Of a DNA stretch of 64,000 nucleotides, positions 24,501 through 36,397 are shown one piece after another. How positions within the stretch are numbered: position 1 is the first letter of the stretch; every line of letters begins with the position of its first letter. Source of the stretch: Odobenus rosmarus divergens. Lineage: Eukaryota; Chordata; Mammalia; Carnivora; Odobenidae. Below the pieces are notes generated by a model, which worked only from the letters and a program-made list of their open reading frames with translations, searched no databases and was not told the DNA's origin. Location: assembly GCF_000321225.1 (NCBI RefSeq), contig NW_004450585.1, positions 433,155 through 497,154 of the forward strand, written 5' to 3'. Both the position numbers and the translations under genes were made by a program.

Positions 24501-27500
24501 TGACATCGCAGTAGCAGTGAGTTTTCCTAGTGCCCAGATCTTTGTTTCTAATACCATTCTCCAATAATAAGGAACTAGGTCTCTTTGGAGAAGTGACTGG
24601 GACAGGAAATATGCAAGATAGACCTGGAGCATAGTGCCAATAAGTAAGGAAATGCTGAAAAAGAAAACAAAAAAAACCAAAAAAACAAAACACCTACCTT
24701 AATGGGGTTATGGCAAAGGGACACATAACCCAACTGAAAGAGCTCTCAATGGCCAAAGCTAGAAGAATTTGTATAACAGCAACAACAACAAAAAAGTAGT
24801 ATTGGATTATAACCCAAAGTATAAAAAAATATCCCTGAGTCCATACCGATATATATATAAATTATTGAATAAATGGGAGAGAAGAGACAAATCTCTAATA
24901 CAGAAGAATTTCATATAATTTATGTAGCTAACTACACTCTCAAATAGGGAAAGCATAAATTTCCCCTTCTTAAGTATTCATTGTGATAGTGATTTCCTTC
25001 TAATGTGTATATTATGAAAAGGGAAGGGGGACATAATTTTACAGTAGAGAAACCCAACAAACACTGCCTCAGCCAGGTGATTATCAACAGTGATAAATAA
25101 CTAGTAGTGTGTACCTTTCATGTGATATGATGAAATGGTGCTTTACTTCTCTCATCCTTCCTTCCAAAATCCCACAACCCCAGTCTAAACATTAAATAAA
25201 CATCAGACAAATTCCAGTAGAGGGTCAAGCAACAGACTAATACTTGAAAAAAAATTTAGTACTCTTAAAAACTGTCAAAGTCATCAAAACATGGAAAGTC
25301 TGGAAAACTGTCACAGCCAAGTGGAATCTAAAGGAGACATGACAAGTAAATGTGAAGTGGTCTCCTGGATGAGAGCCTCGAACAGAGAAAGGACATTAGG
25401 AAAAAACTAAGGAGATCTGAATAAACTATGGACTTTAGTTAATAATAATGTATTTATATTGGTTCATTAATTATACCAATGTACCATACTAATACCAGAT
25501 GTTAATAACAAGGGAAAATGGGTGGGGGGTTGTTTTAGTCTGTTCCAGCTGCTCTAACAAAATACCATAGACTGCGTGGCTTAAACAATAGGCATTTATT
25601 TCTCACAGTTCTGGAAGCTGGGAAGTCCAAGATCAAACAAAGTGTCTGCCTTGATCGGTTCCATGATTGGCCATCTGTTTCCTGGCAAGCACACAGCCGC
25701 CTTCTCATTGTGCTCTCATGTGACAGAGGTTGCTCTTCCTCTTATAAGAACACTGGTCTGTCCTGGGGACCCCACTCTCATGACCCCCCCAAACCTAACT
25801 AACTCCCTAAATTTGGAGGTAGCTCCAAATACCATCACACAGGGGTTGCGGCTTCAACATACGAATTTGGGGGGACACAAACATTCAGCCTATAACAGGG
25901 AGTATATGGGAACTCTTATCTTTTCCGTTGTACAAATTTAAAAATGTTCTAAAAAATAGTCTACTTTTAAAAGCAGAGGAATATAATTTGGTAGAGGTGT
26001 TATGTGTTTTTTGTTTTTAAGAGAAATTTGAGCATTTTAGTAAGTGATGGGACAGATTTATTGGAGGAGGAATGGTTAAGGGTGCAAAAAGAAGTATGAA
26101 CTGTCAGTTGAGCAGATGAAAAATACACAAGTGATAGAGGTAGCAGTAGAGAGGAGGGAAGTACTTTCCTCCCAAGTTAGAAAAGGATTAGAAGATAGAA
26201 AATCAAAATGCAGAGCAATTTTATCATGGAGTAGGAGAGAGGTTAACAGTATCAGGTAAATCTCAGAGAAAGTTAGGTGTCAAGGTCTCAGAGTTAGGGG
26301 TGCATATTTGTTTTATGTACAGAGATAATGTTACCTTGTTGATAAGTTACCATTATGTAAGTACCTATTTTACTTGTACACTTTACATCTTGTTCACAAG
26401 TATTTGTAAAACTCAGAAACCTTAATATTAGTATGTTTTCAAATAAAGGAGAAAGAAAAGGAAAGCTTAAGTATAAATTTCCTAATGTCAACTTTAAATG
26501 GTTTAGGTTTCAAATCTTGGCAGATATTATCTATCTAAATTAGTTGTTAGGTTCCTCAGTTTACAAAATAAAACTTTTTGAAAATAAAGTACATAGAGTA
26601 AATGAAAAAAAAAATTAAATCTCCGTGAGGTCTTAGACTTTATACAAATGGAAGGGATCACAGAACAGATCCTCTAGAACATCACTTGATTTAATGAAAT
26701 GCTGCATCATAATGACGTGAATACAATTTTCTCAGGTAGTAGTACTTAAAGGTGTACACTCATCATTTTGAAGAGAGAGAGGATTGATAGTTAACAGTTT
26801 TTTCATTTGTACTTAGTGACAAAGAAGAATGGTAACTGTATATATGTGTTTGTGTGTGGTATGAAAAAGTCTTAGAGAACTTTGCACATATATTTATGCT
26901 TTTATTAAAATACATCTTTTGATAAAGAGGTACCTATTATAGAAAGTACAGATAAGTAAAAATCCTTAAATCTCAGATGACCACTATTAACATTCTTTGG
27001 TTGTGTTATCTTTTCAATTTTCATATATATATTCAGAAATATATACATATATATTTGAATACATACACAACTTGTGTTCCTTCTAAGCTAAATTACTGAG
27101 AAATAAAACCAATATCATTCTAGAGCTGAAAAGATTTTAGAGATGAAAAAAATCCAGGTGATTTTTTTTCCCCCAACCCCTTGATTTTTTAAGCAGCAGA
27201 ACCCTTTTTTAATACATTAAGTATATAATTAAAGCTCTCTAATTGTGATACAGATGGGGGCCTAGGAATTCCTGCCACTTAGTTCTTTCCCTTGCCTGAA
27301 AACAAAAAAATCTGGGTCCCTAAGCATCTCTAAGAGCTCTTACTAAAAGTGATTTAACCCTGGGGCACCTGGGTGGCTCAGTCGTTAAGCATCTGCCTTC
27401 GGCTCAGGTCATGGTCCCAGGGTCCTGGGATCCAGCCCCACATTGGGCTCCCTGCTAGGCGGGAAGCCTGCTTCTCCCTCTCCCACCTCTCCTGCTTGTG

Positions 27501-30500
27501 TTCCTTCTCTCTCTGTGTCTCTCTCTGTCAAATAAATAAATAAAATCTTTAAAAAAAAAAAAAAGTGATTTAGCCCTTCCTCTAATATTCTACACTGTGT
27601 TAAAGAAATTTTGGTTTAATTTACTTTTTCACTTTCTTAGTTTAAGTCATTTTTTTTGTTTTCTGCAGTAAAAACTAGATTTTCATATGCCTTTCCAAAG
27701 GAATTTCCTTATAGGATGAACCATGTAAGTATGTTGTATAAAATAAGACTACTTGTCAAAGCTGTATATAAACTAGCTCCATTTTATGTTAGAATAAACT
27801 GAATAGTTTCCTAGAAATGGTACTTTCAAATACTGAATACAAGAATATAAACTTTAATTCTAAATTAAAGCTAAATTGCTTCTACCTTTAAAAAAAAAAG
27901 TACTTAATAGCAATGGTTATCAACCCTGGGTGCCCATTAAATCACTTTGGGAACTTTTTAATAATGGTGATCTCGGGGCCTCTCCAGACCAACTAAAACA
28001 GAATTTTTAGGCTTGAGGCCTAGGGACTGGTATTTTCTAAAAGCTCCCAGGTGATACTAGTGTGTAGCTAGGGCTGGGAACTACTGTAATGGAACAGTAT
28101 GAAAACCATATTTGAAACTTTACATTAATTTAGAAGGTGAGTTTCTATTAACATTTTTAATAGGCATGTCCTTTTTCTACCTTGTGAGGGATTTCATCAT
28201 CCTGTATAATTTTCAGTATTCTTTCCTTTTATTGATTTGTAATATAATAAAAGTAACACATAAGTGGAGATAATTGCATTTTTGCATTTGTTGAGTGGAA
28301 AGTATATTAGAAAATCTGAAGTTTACACAGGATATTTTAAATTAAAAAAAGTAAGAATTATTATATGAGGCTAACTTTTCTATAAGGATTAAAATCCTTT
28401 ATAGCCATAATTACATGTGTTGTATAATAGTAAAAATTAATTTTTATTGCACATGTTCATTCTGATAAACTACTGTATATTTTGATTCAAAAAAATTTTA
28501 GTAAAAATTTGTGATACATTACTATAATGTATAAATTGTTATGTTAGACTAAGTAGACTCATCTAATTTGTTTCACATTGACATTTATAATCTTTTTTTT
28601 AAAACAGATATTAGAATGTGAATTCTATCTTTTAGAACTAATGGTAAGTATATTACTTCCTTGTGATTAATAGAGTAAAACTTTCAAATTTAGTGAAGTC
28701 AGAAATTCTTTAAAGAGATGATTTATAGGGAGGTGCATTTTAAAACCATCCAAATGATACATGATGGTGAAATCAGAGTACCTAGTAGCATCATCATCAC
28801 CTATATCCTCTGAGAAGCCTGTAAAATAATTTGTATATCCCACTTAGGATGGGAAAATTTTTCTGTTCTATAGTAACTATAATAAAAGGATTACAAGCAA
28901 ACCAGTCAGGACATGAAGCCACTGTAAATTATTTGCACAATTTGTGTATGTGTGTGGTGTTATTTAAAGATAGATTATGTCTTTGGCAGAATTCTGCTCC
29001 TCCAGTTGGGAATTACGGATTTATAGGCTAATAAGAGGTTTCAGTGTGTTGCAGATGTGACACTTTGAGTCTCTAAGGGAATGGATGCTGACTGACTGCC
29101 TACCGATTTACCAAGGTATATTCCAGAGAGAGCACTGCCTTCACTATTATAGTAGAGTTTAGGGCTGCCATACTGCTTGCTTAAGAGAATAAAAGGGAAG
29201 CAAGCATGAGTTAGAGAAATACATTTTGAAATACGCAATTACAAATCAGTTGGGTAATGATAAGTTTTTGTGTTGTAATAAATCTGTTTTTATACATACA
29301 CATTTTTTAAACTGTTTCTAGGATTGTTGCTTGATAGTGTATCATCCTTATAGACCTTTGCTCCAGTATGTGCAGGACATGGGCCAAGAAGACATGTTGC
29401 TTCCCCTTGCATGGTAATTAGAACAGAAGTTATTCATAGTGTAACATGTTATTAGCTAGGAAGGTTGACAACTGAATATGAAGTTTAATATTTTTAAAGT
29501 AATTAAACTAGTGCCTCAAGACATTGTATGTTGAGTGAAATATCTGCTTGTTGAATTTTAATTAACTATATTTATAAATGCTAAATTGATAAGGATCTTT
29601 ATTTGATTAATATTTCCATTAAAATTTGATTCTTACAAAAAAAAGATTACATAAAAATTAAAACATTGTCTTTCAAATAGAGTACTTTTTATTGGTATTC
29701 AACATACATATTAATTTATTGTATAATTTCTGGTTTCTTCTGATTTTCTAATTTGAAAAATTGGAAAAATCCTTATTGTAATTTACTGTAAGGTTTTAAG
29801 TTTTAAAATCTATTTAGCTGTAATTTTATCCATTAAAATATGCTTATTCATTGTCATTTTCATGTATCCATCTTTTTCCCTTGATGTTTTCACCTTTATA
29901 TCTGTGCTTCAGTAATACAAAAGAAATGTTTACAAAGATGGGAAATCTGACCCTCTCTGGGGGGAAATGTACAATCATACAAGGTAGTTCTGATTTTAGT
30001 AATAATATGATTTATATTTCTGTAGGAGGATAGTGAATGATACCTACAGAACGGATCTTTGCCTACTGTATCCTCCTTTCATGATAGCTTTAGGTATGTA
30101 AGCATGGTATGCCTTTACTAGTTGAATTGTTATAAGCTTACTTAGGTCATCCCCAAAGAAATTTCACCCTATTATGCTTTACATTCTTATGGTTCATGAA
30201 GTAATAGATTAATCCTTGCATGTGAATTTGTAATAATATGAAATTCAACTTTCAGAAGTCAGAGTTATTATCCCTCTCACTCCCTTCTTTTGTTAAGTTT
30301 TCATTTTTTGTTTTTTCTAAGTCATTTAAAATAATTTGACCAGTGTTTGAATAGAATGTTTTTGTTTAGGAGGAAAAGTTCAGAATTAAGCCTGCTAATA
30401 TTACTTGTAAACTATATAGAATAACTGGGCCTGTTTTTTATTCCCTGAGCCCAGTTAAGTGCTCAGAGGTTCTGTAAAGGAGCCTCTGTAGTCAGTGCCT

Positions 30501-33500
30501 TGCTGGAGGGAGAAGTTAGCTACCATTTTATTTACCTGTGGAAGGTAGCGTAATGGGTTAGAACACAGGCTTTGGAATCAGATAGTCCTAGGTTTAAACT
30601 TTGCTTTCTTTATAATTGTGGGGAAAGTATTTAACCTTTCTGAGTTTGTTTCCTTAATTGTAAAATGTTGGGGATACTAACTCCATACAGAATTGTTGCA
30701 CATATTAAATGAGATGTTTTACAGAACACCAGTAATGCCTGCCATATATTAAGCACTTATTAGTTTCTTTTCCCTTTCTTTTTCCTGTTGAGTTCCATGA
30801 TTCTGTCCTCTTGATTTTCCCACTACTCTTTTACCACCCAATTTGTGGATAAAATACACAACTTCTTTTAACCTGTACATATCATTCTCTGCTCCCATTC
30901 TCACCTTTTTTTTTTTTAAGACTTGTCTTAGATATCACCTCTTTAGTGACATCCTTCCCATCCCCAAACTTCCTACATCACCTCAGTCCAGGTTTAGGAT
31001 GTCTTCTCTAATTTACTCTGCGTATGCCTTTTTAATGGCATTTTCCACTGTTCTTTAATTACCTGTTACTATAATTTCAGTTCTTTCGCCTCTCATCCCT
31101 TCAGGGCCTACACCCTACTTTACAGCTTCATTTGACTTGGGTCAACCAGTATGTCAGTTCACATTTGAGTCACTGTTTGCCTAGAATGTCATCCTTCACA
31201 AAATCACTTGGGTAACTAAAACAGGGAAAATAACTCTTAAGAAGCTGGTGGGCTCAAGGCAGCCAAGCTGCTGGTAGAAATTATATTAGGCAAAATTATG
31301 ATGGAGATTGTTGTCTTTGGGTTCTTTTACTGTCTTTGTTAGTTTATATTGTGTATAATGTGTATATAGTTGACCCTTGAGCAACATGGATTTGAATTGT
31401 GCAGGTCTACCTATATACAGGTTTTTTATAATACTGTAAATGTATCTTCTCTTCCTTATGCTTGTCTTAATATTTCTTCTCTAGCTTATTTTAAGAATAC
31501 AGTATATAGTACATACACAAAATTTGTGTTAATCAACTATTTATCAGTCAGGCTTCCAGTCAAGAGTAGGTTATTAATAGTTAAGTTTTGGGGGAGTCAG
31601 AAGTTACCCGCAGATTTTTTTAACTGCAGAGGGGGTTGGCGCCTCTAAGACTAATGTTGTTCAGAGAGCAACTGTAATTATACTGTATATAGTGCATTAT
31701 TTTTTTTTCTAAGCTCCATTTGATTATAACACTGAATTTGGTACTGGGGTGCCCAGTGTTCACCTGACTTCATCATGGGCTAAAAACTTAAAACAGAGGC
31801 AACAGACTGCTTTTAATTGAAATATCAAAATATAATTAATTGTTGAAATTTATTAGCATATTATTGGCCTGTGTGTGTGTGTGTGTGTGTGTGTGTCAAA
31901 CTGACTTCTGGGTGAATTTTGACCACTCCTTTGTGCCACTGTTGAGGATCATTTCCCTGATGTAGTTTCCTCATTGGATTTTTTCCTAACATGCCCTGAC
32001 TCTCAGAGCAACTGTACCATCCTTAGTATACAGTGAGGAGCAGGAGATGTCCAGAACCTTAAGATAGTCTAGTAATTTTTGTGTCTGTATTATATTAAGT
32101 TGATGGGATGGTTATTGGTAACTGTTAGATGAATCTATGTAATTTTTAAAAAGAATATTGGAAAATGCACATGAAAATTTTAAGTGAAAATCTTATCTTT
32201 AGTTCTAAGTCCCTACATTTCACACTTGAGGTTAAACATGGGCCTTTTTCTCTCATTTTCTTTCCAGCTTGTCTACATGTAGCCTGTGTTGTACAGCAGA
32301 AAGATGCCAGACAGTGGTTTGCTGAGCTTTCTGTGGATATGGAGAAGGTATTCTTTTTTTTTTTTTTTTTAAGATTTTATTTATTTATTTGAGAGAGAGC
32401 ACATGAGAGGGGAGGGTCAGAGGGAGAAGCAGACTCGCTGCTGAGCAGGGAGCCTGATGTGGGACTCGATCCTGGGACTCCAGGATCACGACCTGAGCCC
32501 AAGGCAGTCGATTAAGCATCTGACTCTTGATTTTGGCTCTGGTCATGATCTGAGGGTTGTGAGATCGAGCCCCATGTTGGGCTCTGCACTGGGTGTGGAA
32601 CTTGCTTAAGATTCTCTCTCTCCCTCTTGCCCTTAACTCCACTTGCACTCTGTTTCTCTCTAAAACAAAAATTTTAAAATTTAAAAAATATATTAAAAAA
32701 TAAAATTCCCTTAGAATATAAATTTGAACATTTTAAAGTTAATATGATGTTTATTTAACATGAGTCTAAAATCCTGTGATGTCCACAAAGCTAAGATTTT
32801 TGGTAAAAAAAAAGATTAAGAAACATGTTTGGCGAGAAGAGGTGATGTTGACTATTTAGGTTATATTTCTCTTTTTGGGTTTAGGCTTAAACAGAATGGT
32901 AAACTTTTGGTTTGCTGAGTTGCAAAGCTGCATCTAATTTCCAGGATTATTTTAAAAGCTACCTAGAGACCACTAAATACTACTATAAACTTTTGTAACA
33001 CAGCCTGCCTCCTGACAAAAGGCTTTTGCCCTTTTTTTTTTTTTTACCTTTTCTGCTGAAGTGTTGATAGTATTAGAATCAATCCAATGTGAGGTCTACT
33101 CAGATGAGAAAGAGGGCTGATTTGGAAACTGGATATGACAGATTTATAGCTGCCAGGTTTTGAACACCTTAACTCATGTGTAGAGTAGTTAACAGAGAAA
33201 CAAAACAATGTCTTTCATGCACCACCTCCCATTAAATTGTTTGAAACGGTTGGTATTAGAGGAGTGTACTCTGTAGTGGCCTACTCCTTCATGATTTAGA
33301 CCTCTCTTCCCAGTACCTCACTGTTCTGTTTTGGTTTAGGATATTAGCAGATAGAAGGAAACCAACTGCAGAGATGGGTAAGGATGGACAAAGTATACAT
33401 GTTAAAAGATGAGAGGGTAGAAGAAGAAGCCTACAGAGCAGTGTGGTAAAAATACTGCTTTCAAGTTTATTAAGATTGTCTAATATAACCTGAATACTTA

Positions 33501-35240
33501 AGGACAGAGACTCTATCTTTACACTGTTTTCTGAGGATGTGTGTGATGTGTGTTCTTTATATACTAAATGTTGCTTGGTATTGCCACTGAGAACTTTTCA
33601 AATATTTACTTCTAGATTTTGGAAATAATCAGGGTTATTTTAAAACTATATGAGCAGTGGAAGAATTTTGATGAGAGAAAAGAGATGGCAACTATTCTTA
33701 GTAAGATGCCAAAACCAAAACCTCCTCCGAACAGGTACTTTGTAGATTTTAATTATTGATTTCATTTAATTATATATTTCATATACATTATCATATTTTT
33801 TCATAGATTGTGTTGTATTGTTTTCATGAAATTTCTTCCAAAACTTCATGATTTACGTAATTTTAAAATCCAACTTGGTAGATTGACAGTGTCTCATTTT
33901 AAAAAATACATTAATCTGATTATCTGTTAACTTTTCCTAATGCGATGGCAGGTCTCTTACAGGTATCCCTCAACATATGGCTATATACTGTACATAAATT
34001 TAAACAGAACAGAATTAGGCTAGTTCATCTGAAATTCAGGGATAAAGGGTTCTGTAGTATCCCATGTCAATTTGACTCTGTGTGACCTCCCCCCAACACA
34101 CACACTACTGGCTTTTATCCTCTTCTACAAATTTCAGTAGCAGTTTTCAAAAACTTAGGTGATTGATCTGATATTGTAAAGATAAATAATTTTGGCTTTT
34201 GAGCGACCTGAAGATCCATGGCACATAGTAACATAATTTTGCTAACTGTGAATCACTTGTGCTAAGAGGGTTTTCTTTGGTTGTTTTTTACAGAATCTTT
34301 TCATTTAGTTCAGTGGTTCCCAGCTCTCACTGTATATCAGATCATTTAGAGTAGGAAAAAAAGTCAGAAGGAAAATAAAAAAATGCTACCCATCTTAATG
34401 ATCAAGAAAATATTAAATTATATAATATTAAGATAGATTTGTAGGTCTGGTAAGTTAATGTTACCGTTTGGAAAAAATTAATACTTGACTTATACAAGGA
34501 GCTGTTTAAGGCAGTCATTCAAACAGCTACCTTTGGATGCATTTTTTGCAGAAATTCCCTGAGTGATTCTCCACTAGTGGCAGGGCCTGAAGCTGCAAGA
34601 TGATGATGGACAAGATAAGGCAATAATCCTATTGCCACAGTTACTGGTATTTTCAGTTTTAGTTATTTTTATTTTAAGTATTCAGCATTTTCCAGGAAAT
34701 TGCCATTTTTCTTTCTGACTTATAAAAGTTTGCTGTATTTACATGTGATTTTATTATGCATTTGGACAATAATTTTTTGGGAAGAACACTTCTTGATTTT
34801 CATATTTAGCAGGAATAAAATTTTATATGTAAGATTTAATTTTACAGGAAATTTGTGCAGAAGCTCTAATCTCTATGTTGAGTGATACCTGTAATGACAA
34901 TGAAATCCCATACCCTTATTTAAATTTTCTGAGTGTATATGAACACTAACTTCCAGAATGCTTGTTATGTGTGAGAGCACCAAGTTACATAAGAATAAAA
35001 ATATAAAACCAAATGTTAGTCTTCAGTATTTTAATTTTCCACATCTGTGTCTTACAATCAGGAATGCCTTTGTTTTGTAGAGTTATACCACAGAATAACT
35101 AACTTTAAAAATTAGTTGGCTTATTGGAGTATTGAAAATGAGTCTTTTAATTGGTATAAAATCTCTTTCTTCCCCGCTTGAACAGTGAAGGAGAGCAGGG
35201 TCCAAATGGAAGTCAGAACTCTAGCTACAGCCAATCTTAA
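12239..35240 (+). CDS. CCNC: Cyclin C, 12 coding exons, 283 aa
   Basis: Cyclin C pairs with CDK8 or CDK19 in the Mediator kinase module (with MED12 and MED13) and also has a stress role at mitochondria. Coding exons: 12239-12270, 17139-17245, 18107-18191, 18355-18424, 21489-21540, 27669-27724, 28608-28643, 29322-29413, 30026-30093, 32268-32347, 33616-33734, 35186-35240. All introns are GT-AG. Exon lengths sum to 852 nt, giving 283 aa plus TAA, the known mammalian length. The protein starts [19 protein letters not shown] and has two cyclin folds: the first roughly residues 40-150 (with [17 protein letters not shown] near 85-101), the second roughly 150-250 (including [17 protein letters not shown]). 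It ends in a proline/serine-rich tail ([13 protein letters not shown] ... SQS). Residue 110 is Ser; I remember Ala in human. The ATG is fixed by the conserved N terminus. The exon 10 donor (GTATTC) is weak and abuts a SINE. The gene is intact, with no frameshift or premature stop. Confidence 0.97.
12271..17138 (+). other. CCNC intron 1 (largest 5' intron)
   Basis: Starts GTAAGT right after the split Tyr codon and ends TTCTAG. The first ~300 bases are still CpG-rich. The interval 13.0-14.2 kb holds AT-rich sequence I cannot name. Old L1 sequence then fills much of 14.25-16.6 kb. No alternative exon is convincing. Confidence 0.8.
14250..16620 (+). mobile_element. Ancient L1M-like fragment in CCNC intron 1
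   Basis: A-rich, same-sense LINE-like sequence. AGAAAGCTTTCCAGTTCTC and other degenerate ORF2-type runs are followed by an L1-3'-like end (GAACATAATGAGTGACAAAA, GCAAGTTGCAGAATAG). It is shattered by stops and indels. The assignment rests on composition and phrases, so boundaries are approximate. Confidence 0.55.
18575..18836 (-). mobile_element. MIR, near full length
   Basis: Reverse MIR: ATTTACTGTATGCCAAGTGC, CTCATTTCATAAAGGAGG, AAACTGAGGTACATAGAGA, CTTGCCTAAGATCATAGAGC and GGTAAGTGGCAGAGCCTGG lie in consensus order. In CCNC intron 4. Confidence 0.9.
19581..19783 (+). mobile_element. SINEC (CAN SINE), young
   Basis: Full head-to-tail copy from GCGCCTGGGTGGCTCAGTCG through GCTCAGCGGGAAGCCTGC to an AAATAAA-rich tail. 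Flanked by a perfect duplication AAAAAGCCCATATTATGGGG (19564-19583 and 19784-19803), so the insertion is recent. Confidence 0.97.
20009..20092 (+). mobile_element. Short old tRNA-type CAN SINE
   Basis: GATGCCTGGCTGGCTCCAGT, then GATCTCAGGGTCATGAGATC and GAGCCCCACATTGGGTG, goes straight to a poly-A tail without the CT-rich segment. It resembles the short forms at 24.4, 44.7, 51.1 and 53.6 kb. Confidence 0.8.
20567..20768 (+). mobile_element. SINEC (CAN SINE)
   Basis: GGGGCACCTGGGTGGCTCAG head, ACTGTTGATTTTGGCTCAGG and TCATGATCTCCGAGTC in the body, a CT-rich run CTCGCTCGCTCTCTCTCTC, then an A-rich tail. In CCNC intron 4, 50 bases before another same-oriented copy. Confidence 0.93.
20820..20960 (+). 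mobile_element. CAN SINE, short form
   Basis: GGGGCACCTGGGTAGCTCAG, then a GACTCTTGATCTCAGCTCAG body and CACACTGGGCATGGGTAG, then poly-A. It lacks the long CT-rich segment. It lies directly behind the previous SINE in the same orientation, probably by tail-targeted insertion. Confidence 0.88.
22657..22866 (+). mobile_element. SINEC with internal duplication
   Basis: Typical head GGGGCACCTGGGTGGCTGAG and CT-rich tail. The block AGGGTCCTGAGAT occurs twice, separated by GAAGGGTCTC, an internal tandem duplication. In CCNC intron 5. Confidence 0.93.
23010..23190 (+). mobile_element. MIR fragment
   Basis: Sense MIR: CTCAGTTTCTCATCTTGCAG, ATGAGGATTAATAATATTTA, GTGAGGATCAAATGAGTTAA and CTTAGAACAGTGTCTTGC. 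It abuts an MLT1-type LTR. Confidence 0.85.
23192..23590 (-). mobile_element. MLT1-type MaLR LTR
   Basis: Reverse MLT1: CTTAGTTTGCTAGGCCTGCC, ACAGTCTGGAAGCTGAAGTC, CTGTGTCCTCACATGGTCC and CTGTCTCCAAATCAGTCACA. Solo LTR in CCNC intron 5. Confidence 0.83.
23751..23950 (+). mobile_element. SINEC (CAN SINE)
   Basis: Full-length: CGGGCGCCTGGGTGGCTCAG to AAATAAATAAATAAAATC plus poly-A. Target-site duplication AAGTGGCATA on both sides. Confidence 0.97.
24390..24484 (+). mobile_element. Short old tRNA-type CAN SINE
   Basis: GGGGTGCCTGGCTGGCTCAG, GACTCTTGATCTCAAGGTTG and TTGGATGTAGAGATTACTT, with no CT-rich segment. Confidence 0.85.
24485..25980 (+). mobile_element. Old L1-like 3' region, split by an LTR
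   Basis: A-rich degenerate sequence with the phrases ATAACCCAAAGTATAAAAAA, ATCCCTGAGTCCATACCGAT, GAACTGTCACAG-like runs and CCAATGTACCATACTAATAC, resuming at GTATATGGGAACTCTTATC after the LTR at 25.5-25.9 kb. A diverged relative lies at 44.8-45.67 kb. Family name uncertain. Confidence 0.5.
25533..25900 (-). mobile_element. MLT1-type MaLR LTR
   Basis: Reverse copy: GTTTTAGTCTGTTCCAGCTG, AAATACCATAGACTGCGTGG, TTTATTTCTCACAGTTCTGG and TTGGGGGGACACAAACATTC. It lies nested within the older A-rich repeat around it. Confidence 0.88.
27362..27562 (+). mobile_element. SINEC (CAN SINE)
   Basis: GGGGCACCTGGGTGGCTCAG to a long A tail, flanked by AAAGTGATTTAACCCT and AAAGTGATTTAGCCCT. It ends about 105 bases before CCNC exon 6. 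Confidence 0.97.
27908..28090 (+). mobile_element. hAT-type DNA transposon fossil
   Basis: Terminal-repeat-like ends AATGGTTATCAACCCTGGG and GCTGGGAACTACTG. Inside are GGCCTCTCCAGACCAACTA and AAAGCTCCCAGGTGATACTA, as in Charlie-derived non-autonomous elements. Subfamily not assigned. Confidence 0.6.
30540..30768 (+). mobile_element. MIR, near full length
   Basis: Sense MIR: GGTAGCGTAATGGGTTAGAA, CAGGCTTTGGAATCAGATAG, CTTTCTGAGTTTGTTTCC, TAATTGTAAAATGTTGGGGA and the GCCTGCCATATATTAAGCAC end. Confidence 0.88.
31366..31678 (+). mobile_element. MER2/Tigger-type DNA transposon
   Basis: A pogo/Tigger-family element. The left end AGTTGACCCTTGAGCAACAT mirrors the right end GTTGTTCAGAGAGCAACTGT (inverted repeats). 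Inside are TCTCTTCCTTATGCTTG, AGGCTTCCAGTCAAGAGTAG and GTTAAGTTTTGGGGGAGTC. In CCNC intron 9. Confidence 0.8.
31870..31896. repeat. (TG)13 microsatellite
   Basis: Uninterrupted GT/TG dinucleotide run of 27 bases in CCNC intron 9, likely length-polymorphic. Confidence 0.95.
32354..32700. mobile_element. Fused head-to-head SINEC pair at CCNC exon 10 donor
   Basis: The left half (32354 to about 32510) is a minus-oriented SINEC starting with a 17-base T run and AAGATTTTATTTATTTATTT. At AAGGCAGTCG/ATTAAGCATC it switches, without the GGCGCC heads of either copy, into the body of a plus-oriented SINEC (about 32511-32700: TCTGACTCTTGATTTTGGCT ... CTTGCTTAAGATTCTCTC). The left edge lies directly after the six-base donor GTATTC (32348-32353) of CCNC exon 10. 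The halves are partly complementary, so the transcript could fold here. Confidence 0.88.
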
Positions 35241-36330
35241 AACATTCCGAAGAATTCCATAGTGGACCAGTTGGGAAATAAACCATTGGACAGATTTCAG
35301 TTATGTCTTCAATGGAACACAAATGAAAATGAATAGCTTGTTTCTGTCAAGCATATTGGGAAGTGATTTTATTTTTGCAAAATAAGTTTTCCTTACCTAA
35401 TTTGATTCTAGTACATAATTGATTAAAATCTCTTGATTATAAAAGCATGGAAAGGTTCTAAGGGGACCTACAGACAGACTTACATAGACATTTCAAAATT
35501 AATAGCTTTTGATTAGTATAATTTTTCTTAATTTGGATAATAGAAATTGTAGCTTTTTATTAAGCCAGGAAACATGAAGCATAATTTGTTTAAAATTCTC
35601 TTTGGTCATTGAAGGACCAAAAAGGGACATAAAAAGTCAAATATATGAGGGGTTTTTTCCCTCCTTAAGTTAAACTTTAAAACTGTATTTAAGGAATCAA
35701 ATCTTACAAAATCCTGGAAGATTTTGGTAATGATGTTGATAATTTCAGGGAAATTAATCAAGTACCTATTGATTTAAAAGTGTATTTTATTCAATAGTTT
35801 TAGTATCTTGCCATGGAAGATACTAGCCCAGCCTAGCAGAAAAGTGCAATATGTATAGCATACTTTGACATTTTAAAAGTTATATTAATTCCATAACCAT
35901 TTTGAAATGCTGGGCAAACTTTAAAAAAATCCTACATGATGTTATTTGTATTTGATTCACAGTTAATCAGGCATTTTGAAAGCTAATTGGATAAAACACC
36001 ATAATATGGTTAAAATTTGGTGAGATTTTAATGTTAATTTTTACTGTGAGAAGTTTTTGATATGACATACACACCCTAGTTTATTTTTGTGTCTTAGTGT
36101 GGATTTACAAATTTACTACAGGTATCCTGAGCCAGGAACACAATCAGGTTTCAGGCCAGTTTGATACTGGCTATTAATTCTCACGAGTGTAGGACTTTGG
36201 ACTAAATGTTATGTCAGTGGGACTGTGCTGTCTGTGGAACTTAAAGTAATCATTTTCTTCAGATTTGAAGGAGAGTGATAAAATTTGGAGTCATAGGATA
36301 TTGATGTACAATTTAAGGATTCAGTTTTTT

Positions 36331-36397
36331 AATAAATTGTGAACAATGGATTATTAAATTAAATGTTGACGTCCTAGTATAAAACTGCAAGAATAAA
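36331..36397 (+). promoter_or_regulatory. CCNC: CCNC polyadenylation signals
   Basis: AATAAA hexamers occur at 36331-36336 and 36392-36397, about 1.1 kb after the CCNC stop codon, followed by T/GT-rich sequence. This gives a 3' UTR of about 1.2 kb, in line with what I recall for mammalian CCNC. The 3' UTR (35241 to ~36415) contains no obvious transposon. Confidence 0.7.
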
